Shown here piece after piece: positions 58,133 to 64,000 of a DNA stretch of 64,000 bases; position 1 is the stretch's first letter, and the number at the start of each line of letters is the position of its first letter. Under the pieces are notes generated by a model. The model was not told the origin of the DNA, did no database searches, and saw only the letters and a list, made by a program, of their open reading frames with translations. The DNA comes from Nocardia harenae NBRC 108248. Lineage in GTDB: Bacteria > Actinomycetota > Actinomycetes > Mycobacteriales > Mycobacteriaceae. The DNA lies in assembly GCF_001612885.1 (NCBI RefSeq), contig NZ_BDBH01000004.1, forward strand, positions 496,001 through 560,000, given 5' to 3'. A program made the translations under genes and the position numbers.

Positions 58133-59026
58133 CTAGGGCGATTGCGTCCCCGGCGCGTCGGCCAGGAGCGCGGAGAGCGAATCGGCGTCGATGCTGTCCG
58201 GCCGCCAGATCAGGTCGGTGGGCAGGGACAATTCGTGCCCCCGCACCGGAAGGATCACCACGGGCTCGCCGAGGAATGCCTTGCGGGTCGCTCCGGTTTC
58301 CAGCCCGACCAGCGCGAAGGCAGTGCCCTCCAGCACCAGGTGCAGCAGGTCGGCGACATTCGTGCCGTCGACCACCGCGCGCGCCAGCACGCCGTACCGT
58401 GCCAGGAGTGCGTCGGTGCGGCCGTAGACCGACGGGGCGGCCAGGTGGTTGATGGTGGCCCAGGCCAGCGACCGCAGGTCCTCGAGCGCCACGCTGTCCC
58501 GGCCGGCGAGCGGATGCTCGGCGCTGAGCGCGACACCGACGGGCTGCGAAGCGAGCCTGCGCGTGCGCAGCGCCGCCGCTCGCCGCACCCCGTGCACCAG
58601 GGCCAGATCCAGCGCGCCCGCACGAACCGCGGCGGTCAGCTCGGCGGTGTTGCCCGGCACGAACCGCACGCCGGGCGCGATCCGGGAATCCCGGACGGCC
58701 GCTGACACCCGTTGCCGGACGGCCGTGCCCACATCCGGGGCCACGCCCACCCGGAGCCTGGCCGTCGAATGCGACCGCGCGAAATTCCGCTGCAGGGCGT
58801 CGAACCGTTCGACCACATCGCGGGCCTGTGGCAGCAGTGCCTGACCGGCCGCGGTGAGCCGCACATACTGCGGTGTGCGGGAGAAGAGCGTCGTGCCGAC
58901 CGCGTTCTCGAGGTCTTTGATCCGCTGGCTGAGCGGGGAGGGCGAGATGTTGAGCCGGGCGGCGGCACGGGAGAAGTTCAACTCGTCGGCGACGGTGACG
59001 AAATATCGCAGATGGAAGATCTCCAC
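58133..59026 (-). CDS. LysR-family transcriptional regulator
   Basis: A 297-aa LysR-type regulator. The winged HTH is at about residues 16-40 (DELNFSRAAARLNISPSPLS, then QRIKDLE), the effector domain starts near 90 (LRVGVAPDVGTAVRQRV). I use GTG 59026, which gives the family N-terminus EIFHLRYFVTVAD; the ATG at 59059 would put the start inside the operator palindrome. It converges on lacI and diverges from the AtuA-like gene it probably controls. Confidence 0.88.
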   Translation of the reverse strand: MEIFHLRYFVTVADELNFSRAAARLNISPSPLSQRIKDLENAVGTTLFSRTPQYVRLTAAGQALLPQARDVVERFDALQRNFARSHSTARLRVGVAPDVGTAVRQRVSAAVRDSRIAPGVRFVPGNTAELTAAVRAGALDLALVHGVRRAAALRTRRLASQPVGVALSAEHPLAGRDSVALEDLRSLAWATINHLAAPSVYGRTDALLARYGVLARAVVDGTNVADLLHLVLEGTAFALVGLETGATRKAFLGEPVVILPVRGHELSLPTDLIWRPDSIDADSLSALLADAPGTQSP

Positions 59027-59043
59027 CGCCCGACCGTAGCATG

Positions 59044-59058
59044 TGACCGCAGCGGTCA
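59044..59058. promoter_or_regulatory. LysR-type operator palindrome
   Basis: TGACCGC-A-GCGGTCA is a perfect 15-bp palindrome between the divergent lysR and AtuA-like genes, flanked by a direct repeat of CATGTGACC (part at 59040-59048 and again at 59057-59065 as CATGTGACC). Confidence 0.65.
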
Positions 59059-59115
59059 TGTGACCTTCCGGAATCGGTCGTTCCCCTCCCCGCTGTGCGG
59101 CTCTACGGTGGCACC

Positions 59116-60888
59116 ATGACTCGACGCGCGATCAGGATCGCCAACTTCTCCGGCTACATCCGTGACCGGAACACCGCCATCGCCGAGGCGGTCAACGGCG
59201 ATCCGGTCGACGTCCTGATCGGTGACTACCTGGCCGAGGTCACGCTCGCGGCGCTCTCCGGTGAGCTCGCGGAGAATCCCGGACCCCGCTATGTCGCCAA
59301 GTTCCTGCGTCAGCTCGCCCCCGAGCTCGGTGCCATCGCCGAGCGTGGGCTCAAGGTGGTGACCAACGCGGGCGGTTTCGACCCGGCCGGGCTCGCCCAG
59401 GCCGTCCGCGATCTCGTCGCCGAGCAGGGACTCACCCTGCAGGTGGCGCATATCGAGGGCGACAACCTGCTCCCCGATCTCGACCGGTTGCAGGAAGAGG
59501 GCCACGAGTTCACCCACCTCGACTCCGGGAAGCCGCTGCGGACGTGGCAGACCGAACCGTACGCCGCCAACGCCTACCTGGGCGGCTGGGGGATCACCGA
59601 GGCGCTCCGTCGTGGCGTGGATATCGTGATCACGGGCCGCGTCACCGATGCCTCCCTGACCAGCGGTCCGGCCGCCTGGTGGCACGACTGGCCGCAGGAT
59701 GCCTGGGACGCGCTGGCCGGCGCGATCACCGCCGGACACGTCATCGAGTGCGGTGCCCACGCCACCGGTGGCAACTTCTCCGGATTCGACGAGCTGTCCG
59801 CGCTGACCCGGCCGGGCTTCCCGATCGCCGAGATCGCGGCCGACGGCAGCAGTGTGATCACCAAGCATCGGGGCGACGACGGCGCCGTCACCGTCGACAC
59901 CGTCACCGCGCAGCTGGTCTACGAGATCCAGGGCCCGCGCTATCTCAATCCGGACGTGACCGTGCACCTCGAGTCCGTGCGGCTCACCCAGCTGGAGGCC
60001 GATCGGGTCGCGATCGCACCCGTTGTCGGGTCCCCGCCCACGCCGACCGCGAAGGTCGCGCTGTTCGCGCCGATCGGCTACCAGGTGTGCCACTACGCGT
60101 ACCTGACCTCGCCGCGCGCCGAGGCCAAGCTGGCGCTGCTGCGCGAGCAGCTGACCGCGCAGCTCGGCGACGTCGTCGAGACCCTCGACATCACCGCGCT
60201 CGGCCGCCCGGCGGACGACCCCGCCTCGCAGTGGGAGGCCACGGTCGCGGTGCGCGTCATGGCCACCGCCCGGGACGCCAAGGCGCTGCGGATCGTCGGC
60301 CCCGCCCTGGCCGGGCTCTACCTCTCCAGCTACCCGGGCTTCCACCAGGACGGCGCCACGCCGGTTGCCTACCCGCCCATGCTGCGCACCGACTACTGGC
60401 CGGCGCTGCTCGACACGACCGTGGTCGAGCACCGGTTGTGCACCGCCGACGGCGAGACCGTCGCCATCGGCGGGGCGCCGCAGACCCAGCCGGTGACGCC
60501 GGTGCCGAGCGAGCCCGGACAGCCGCGATCCGCCGAGGGTTCCGCGCGGCCGCTCGCGACCGTGGCGTACGCCCGCAGCGGTGACAAGGGTGGCAACGCC
60601 AATGTCGGCGTCTGGGTTCCCGATCCGGCCGCGTGGGAGTGGCTGGCGGGAACACTGACCGCCGAACGCTTCGCCCAGTGGTTCCCCGAACTGGCCGTCG
60701 GCGGCGTGGTCCGCCACGAATTCCCGCACCTGCGGGCCGTGCACTTCGTGGCGCTCGGCGTGCTCGGCACCGGCGGCTCGTCGAACCTGCGCGTCGATCA
60801 GCTGGGTAAATCCATGGGTGAGTACGTGCTGAGCAGGCACGTTCCCATCCCGGACGAACTGCTGCGCGGTCGCGACGTGGTCGTCTGA
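59116..60888 (+). CDS. AtuA-like (DUF1446) acyclic terpene utilisation family protein
   Basis: A 590-aa protein. Residues 1-450 are the DUF1446/AtuA domain (IRIANFSGYIRDRNTAIAEA, DVLIGDYLAEVTLAALSGE, VVTNAGGFDPAGL, IVITGRVTDASL, HATGGNFSGF). The C-terminal 105 residues are an AtuA-like domain (LATVAYARSGDKGGNANVGV). AtuA is needed for growth on citronellol-type acyclic terpenes, but its reaction is not established. ATG at 59116 lies seven bases after TACGGT, so the mRNA may be leaderless. It is monocistronic between the LysR operator and a terminator. Confidence 0.9.
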   Translation: MTRRAIRIANFSGYIRDRNTAIAEAVNGDPVDVLIGDYLAEVTLAALSGELAENPGPRYVAKFLRQLAPELGAIAERGLKVVTNAGGFDPAGLAQAVRDLVAEQGLTLQVAHIEGDNLLPDLDRLQEEGHEFTHLDSGKPLRTWQTEPYAANAYLGGWGITEALRRGVDIVITGRVTDASLTSGPAAWWHDWPQDAWDALAGAITAGHVIECGAHATGGNFSGFDELSALTRPGFPIAEIAADGSSVITKHRGDDGAVTVDTVTAQLVYEIQGPRYLNPDVTVHLESVRLTQLEADRVAIAPVVGSPPTPTAKVALFAPIGYQVCHYAYLTSPRAEAKLALLREQLTAQLGDVVETLDITALGRPADDPASQWEATVAVRVMATARDAKALRIVGPALAGLYLSSYPGFHQDGATPVAYPPMLRTDYWPALLDTTVVEHRLCTADGETVAIGGAPQTQPVTPVPSEPGQPRSAEGSARPLATVAYARSGDKGGNANVGVWVPDPAAWEWLAGTLTAERFAQWFPELAVGGVVRHEFPHLRAVHFVALGVLGTGGSSNLRVDQLGKSMGEYVLSRHVPIPDELLRGRDVVV

Positions 60889-60995
60889 CCGGGCCGGGGC
60901 ACCGACACGGGTCTTGTAGATCACCGACACCGACGGCAGCCCCCATCACCGGCTCCCGCTGATCCCGGCAGCGCCGGCCGACCGACCCCGGAAAG

Positions 60996-61029
60996 CACGG
61001 AAACCCGCGCCGAAGCGCGGGTTTCCGTG
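60996..61029. terminator. Bidirectional terminator with CGAA tetraloop
   Basis: A perfect 15-bp stem (CACGGAAACCCGCGC at 60996-61010, complement at 61015-61029) closed by CGAA lies between the convergent AtuA-like and cold-shock genes. Confidence 0.85.
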
Positions 61030-61042
61030 GTTCTGGCTGCTC

Positions 61043-61246
61043 TCAGATGGCGCGGACGCTCTGAGCCTGCGGACCCTTCTGGCCCTGCTCGATCTCGAAC
61101 TCGACACGCTGCCCCTCGTCGAGGGACTTGAACCCGGAGCCGGAAATCGCGGAGTAGTGGACGAACACGTCAGGGCCGCCACCGTCTTGCGCGATGAACC
61201 CGAAGCCCTTTTCGCCGTTGAACCACTTCACACTGCCTTGCGTCAT
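61043..61246 (-). CDS. cspA: Cold-shock protein, CspA family
   Basis: A 67-aa single cold-shock domain. RNP1 is KGFGFI (residues 13-18) and RNP2 is VFVHY (27-31), which stack on single-stranded RNA or DNA. It acts as an RNA chaperone. The ATG at 61246 has no clear Shine-Dalgarno site; the upstream AAGCAACACTAAGTAA is A-rich, as often before cold-shock genes. It is unrelated to the catabolic genes around it. Confidence 0.95.
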   Translation of the reverse strand: MTQGSVKWFNGEKGFGFIAQDGGGPDVFVHYSAISGSGFKSLDEGQRVEFEIEQGQKGPQAQSVRAI

Positions 61247-61554
61247 TTACTTAGTGTTGCTTTCTGTTGAGAGCCGGGAGATCGCTGCGACAACCCGTGC
61301 TCACCGGACAGCCTGCCATATCTACTCCTCCAGCGCACCCTCGGGGAGGTAAACGTGACGATCGCTACGGGATCGCAACCGACCGGTCCCGGAGTGAAAC
61401 GTCGGTGAACAGCGGCCGGGGGTCCGCTGACCGCGTGGAATCCGACCGGTGATCCGGTCAGGGACATACGGCTGCCGCGGGAGCAGTCCCAGCCGTTCGG
61501 CGCTCCGAATGTTGTGGGACCTCGGCTCGACACCGCCCGACCGAAGGAGTGACG
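61247..61554. other. Intergenic region, cold-shock leader and diiron-oxygenase promoter
   Basis: About 308 bases without a gene between divergent cspA and the diiron oxygenase gene. On the minus strand a TAGATAT segment about 90-100 bases before cspA may be its -10, which would leave a long leader as usual for cold-shock mRNAs. I see no strong inverted repeat and no confident promoter for the plus strand; the only clear signal there is GAAGGAG (61543-61549). Confidence 0.45.
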
Positions 61555-62442
61555 ATGACGTCTGCGGACAGCGATGCCCTGTTCGAAGATCTGCTGTCCT
61601 CGGCAGCGCGGCTGTCCTTCGACGCCCGCGACCCGGCGATCTTCGCCGACGCCAAGCACGACGACCGCTCGCACGGCATGTCGCCGCGCTGGTCGCCGCT
61701 GTACGACACCGCGGCCTGGCGCGCGCTCCCGCCCGACCGGCAGGTTCTGGTGACCAGGGCCGAGGTGGCCCAGTTCCTCGGTGTCGCGATCTGGCTGGAG
61801 CTGCTGCTGCAGTCGGCGCTGCTGCGCAGGCACGTGAACGCCGACCCGGCGCGCCCGGACACCCGCTTCCTGCTGCACGAGTGCGCGGACGAGAACATGC
61901 ACTCGCTGATGTTCGTGAACGCGGTGGCCGGGATCGGGGCGCGCTTCCACCGCAGGGACTTCTCCTTCACCGTCTTCGGCTGGCTGTTCCGCTACGTGGC
62001 CTGGCGCGAGGCGGTCTACGGGCTGGTGCTGGCGGGTGAGGAGATCTTCGACGTCATGCAGCGCGACTGGATGGCCGATGCCGAGGTGGCCGCCGCGGTG
62101 CGCCAGACCTCCTACATCCACGTGGTGGAGGAGTCGCGGCACATGCAGTTCGCGCGGCGCAATATCCGCGACCAGCTGGCCGGGCGCTCGCGGCTGCGGC
62201 GCCGGGTCTGCGCGCTGATCATCGCGATCGGCACCCACGTGATCGGGAAGAGCCTGATCAACCGGCGGGTCTACGAGGACCTCGGCCTGGATTGGGGGAC
62301 CGTGAAGCGGGCGATCGACGGCAACGAGCACCACCGAATGATGTTCCGCCGGGCCGCCGAGCCGCTGATGGATTTCCTGAGCCGGGAGGAGCTGCTCGAC
62401 CGCGGCTCCCGCTGGATCTACCGCAAGTCGAACCTGCTGTGA
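61555..62442 (+). CDS. AurF-type non-haem diiron oxygenase
   Basis: A 295-aa all-helical protein. Diiron ligands are recognisable as two E-x-x-H-type motifs, HECADENMHSLMF near residue 108 and HVVEESRHMQFAR near 193, with a further Glu in LAGEEIFDVM near 162. This is the p-aminobenzoate N-oxygenase (AurF) family, which activates O2 to oxygenate amines or other groups. ATG at 61555 follows GAAGGAG. The ferredoxin-NADP reductase gene 10 bases downstream would supply electrons. Confidence 0.88.
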   Translation: MTSADSDALFEDLLSSAARLSFDARDPAIFADAKHDDRSHGMSPRWSPLYDTAAWRALPPDRQVLVTRAEVAQFLGVAIWLELLLQSALLRRHVNADPARPDTRFLLHECADENMHSLMFVNAVAGIGARFHRRDFSFTVFGWLFRYVAWREAVYGLVLAGEEIFDVMQRDWMADAEVAAAVRQTSYIHVVEESRHMQFARRNIRDQLAGRSRLRRRVCALIIAIGTHVIGKSLINRRVYEDLGLDWGTVKRAIDGNEHHRMMFRRAAEPLMDFLSREELLDRGSRWIYRKSNLL

Positions 62443-62452
62443 GGGAACCCGC

Positions 62453-63844
62453 GTGACCCATGTGATCCTCGGCCACTGCTGCAAGGACGCCTCGTGCGTC
62501 ACGGTGTGCCCGCAGAACTGTATCCACCCCGCGCCGGGGGAGCCGGGTTTCGCGACCGCCTCGACCCTGCACATCGATCCGCGCACCTGCATCGACTGCA
62601 CCGCCTGCGTGGAGGCCTGCCCGGCCTCGGCGATCAAGTCCGAGTTCGACCTGACCAGCACCGAGCTGCCCTTCGCGCGGATCAACGAGGAGTTCTTCCG
62701 GGGTAGGCCGCGCTCGCCGCGGGTGCCCGCGCCGCGCGGCACCGGCCACCGCGCGCTGCCCGCGCCGCTGCGGATCGCCGTGGTCGGCGCCGGTCCGGCC
62801 GCGCTCTACACCGTGCGGGAGCTGCTGCAGCGCTCCGGCTCGGCGCGGATCACGGTGTTCGAGAAGCACGAGGAGGTCGGCGGGTTGCTGCGCCGCGGCG
62901 TCTCGCACGCCGACAGCCGGGTGCGGGACATGATCGGGCTGTTCGGCAAGCCCTTCGGCGACGACCGGGTGACCGTGCTGCTCGGCACCGAGATCGGCGT
63001 CGACATCGCCGTGGACGAGCTGCGCCGGGAGTTCGACGCCACCGTGCTGGCCTGCGGCGCGACCCGCCCGCGCACCCTCGGCCACGACAACCACCGCCGG
63101 ATCCCCGGCTTCCACCACGCCATCGACATCATCGCCGCCGACAATGCCGGGCTGCCCGCGCCCGCCGGGGCCGGTGACCTGGGGCCGGTGTGCCTGGTGG
63201 TGGGCGGCGGAAATGTCGCCATGGACCTGGTCCGGCACATCGTCACCAGGGACGCGGTGAACCCGGGCGGGCGTCCGGTCGAGCAGATCCTGGTGCTCTC
63301 CCGCACCGATCGGGTCGCCTTCACGCCCTCGGTCTTCCACAAGCTCACGCAGCTGCGCGATGTCGACCTCGCCAGGGACGGGGCCGGGCTGGCGCCGGGC
63401 GCGGTGGCGACCCCGTTCGTCCGCGATATCGGCGAGCTGCCCGCGGTCGACATCGCCGAGCCGCCCGCCCGCGGCCGCACCCGGGTGGTCTTCTCCTTCG
63501 GCAGCGAGGCGACCGGGCTGGAGATCGCCGACGGGCGCACACTGCGGGTCTCGACCAGCGCCGGGCGCACCTTCGGCGCGAACTCCGTGGTCAGCGCCGC
63601 CGGGTTCCAGGTGACGCCGATCCGCGGCGTCCCGCTGAGCGAGCGCGGCACGGTGGCGAACCGGGCGGGCCGGGTGGTGGATCCGGCGACCGGCGACGTG
63701 GTCCCCGGGCTCTACGTCACCGGGTGGGCCAAGCGCGGGCCGGTCGGCGGGGTGGGCGACAACCGGGTGTGCGCGGCGGAGACCGTCGCCGCGCTCGCCG
63801 ACGATCACGCGGGGGCGCGCTCGGGGGAGCTGCTGCGGGTGTGA
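62453..63844 (+). CDS. fprB: Ferredoxin/ferredoxin-NADP reductase fusion, FprB-like
   Basis: A 463-aa fusion. The N-terminal ferredoxin has Cys9, 10, 15, 19, 23 and Cys46, 49, 52, 56, the pattern for a 7Fe ferredoxin (CIDCTACVEACP). From about residue 105 comes the FAD domain (RIAVVGAGPAALYTV), then the NADP site (VVGGGNVAMDLVRH) and the C-terminal VTGWAKRGPVGGVGDN. It moves electrons from NADPH via FAD and Fe-S to an acceptor, most simply the diiron oxygenase. GTG at 62453 is used. Confidence 0.93.
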   Translation: MTHVILGHCCKDASCVTVCPQNCIHPAPGEPGFATASTLHIDPRTCIDCTACVEACPASAIKSEFDLTSTELPFARINEEFFRGRPRSPRVPAPRGTGHRALPAPLRIAVVGAGPAALYTVRELLQRSGSARITVFEKHEEVGGLLRRGVSHADSRVRDMIGLFGKPFGDDRVTVLLGTEIGVDIAVDELRREFDATVLACGATRPRTLGHDNHRRIPGFHHAIDIIAADNAGLPAPAGAGDLGPVCLVVGGGNVAMDLVRHIVTRDAVNPGGRPVEQILVLSRTDRVAFTPSVFHKLTQLRDVDLARDGAGLAPGAVATPFVRDIGELPAVDIAEPPARGRTRVVFSFGSEATGLEIADGRTLRVSTSAGRTFGANSVVSAAGFQVTPIRGVPLSERGTVANRAGRVVDPATGDVVPGLYVTGWAKRGPVGGVGDNRVCAAETVAALADDHAGARSGELLRV

Positions 63845-64000
63845 GCGCGCGCGGTCCAGGCGTCGCGGGCGGGGTGGTACTCGGCCAGCCCCGCCTCGGC
63901 GAAGGCCCGGAGCCAGCCGGTCATCGGCCAGCGGCCCCAGCGGCGGTGGAAGCGGGCGGCATTGGCGAGAATGTCGGCGAGGTGCTCCACCGGCGGGTCG
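63805..64000 (-). CDS. Unrecognised protein, cut by the window edge
   Basis: The C-terminal part of a minus-strand gene that enters from the right. The visible part reads through LADILANAARFHRRWGRWPM and AFAEAGLAEYHPARDAWT. It overlaps the 3' end of the reductase gene by 40 bases, convergent. The last 15 codons lie in that overlap and may not be conserved. I cannot name the family; an ATG at 63990 could also be the true start of a 61-aa protein. Confidence 0.4.
   Translation of the reverse strand, partial: DPPVEHLADILANAARFHRRWGRWPMTGWLRAFAEAGLAEYHPARDAWTARAHTRSSSPERAPA

Noticed and set aside
1-64000. CRISPR arrays, tRNA/rRNA genes, insertion sequences, integrases or phage genes
   Set aside because: I found no regularly spaced repeats, no cloverleaf candidates with the conserved TTCGA arm, and no transposase or integrase motifs. 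The decayed stretch at 43.9-47.3 kb has no flanking repeats that I can see.

Overview
The window comes from a GC-rich (roughly 70%) actinobacterium of the mycolic-acid group, most like Nocardia or Rhodococcus. The signs are frequent GTG and TTG starts, 4-base GTGA/ATGA stop-start overlaps, AAGGAGG ribosome sites, FadA/FadB close to the mycobacterial pair, a mycofactocin-type SDR and many TetR-controlled acyl-CoA operons. I see no rRNA, tRNA, insertion sequence, phage gene or CRISPR array. Almost the whole window is catabolic: CoA activation, beta-oxidation, C-C bond cleavage and oxygenation of lipid-, isoprenoid- or aromatic-derived acids.

Layout. (1) 0.2-8.3 kb: a flavoprotein diverges from a TetR gene; then a minus-strand operon runs acyl-CoA carboxylase beta, SDR, fadA, fadB. 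(2) 8.4-15.3 kb: a two-domain SnoaL-like protein diverges from a Baeyer-Villiger monooxygenase, esterase, TetR, hydratase and CaiB operon. (3) 15.4-24.9 kb: a nine-gene operon from an LLM flavin monooxygenase through acyl-CoA dehydrogenase, thiolase, ligase, dehydrogenase, hydratase, a kinase-like protein and a CrtC-like protein to TetR. (4) 25.0-28.0 kb: an acyl-CoA dehydrogenase diverges from the carboxylase alpha subunit. (5) 28.0-39.8 kb: a minus-strand operon of hydratase, DUF35, thiolase, degenerate SDR, SDR, DUF35 and Ltp2-like protein diverges from CaiB, CaiB, aldehyde dehydrogenase, CaiB-like and TetR. (6) 39.8-42.1 kb: TetR, SDR and an epimerase-like gene. (7) 42.2-49.4 kb: a solute-binding lipoprotein, two paralogous secreted beta-propellers, and a decayed stretch with three broken genes around an intact mycofactocin-type SDR. 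(8) 49.6-61 kb: an amidohydrolase, then aldehyde/alcohol dehydrogenases, SDR, thioesterase, an LhgO-like oxidase and LacI, then LysR and an AtuA-like protein. (9) 61.0-64.0 kb: a cold-shock protein, an AurF-type diiron oxygenase with a ferredoxin-NADP reductase, and a gene cut by the window edge.

Shared operators tie distant operons together. Motif A (AACCAAC-N2-GTTGGTT) lies inside the -35/-10 spacer of three promoters, at 1.7 kb and at both divergent promoters at 33.5 kb. Motif B (ACTTA-N4-TAAGT) lies at 8.4, 15.4 and 26.2 kb. It links the carboxylase beta and alpha subunits, which are encoded 18 kb apart, and the nine-gene operon. Motif C (ATG-N2-TACGTA-N2-CAT) lies at 54.5 and 55.8 kb near a LacI gene.

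The most notable system is the divergent pair at 28-39 kb. Its order DUF35-thiolase-inactive SDR-active SDR, plus a CaiB pair and a hydratase, matches the parts list and order of the anaerobic benzylsuccinate (bbsABCDEF/H) beta-oxidation operon. Here it sits in an apparently aerobic actinomycete with no benzylsuccinate synthase in view, and the catalytic Asp of its CaiB proteins is replaced.
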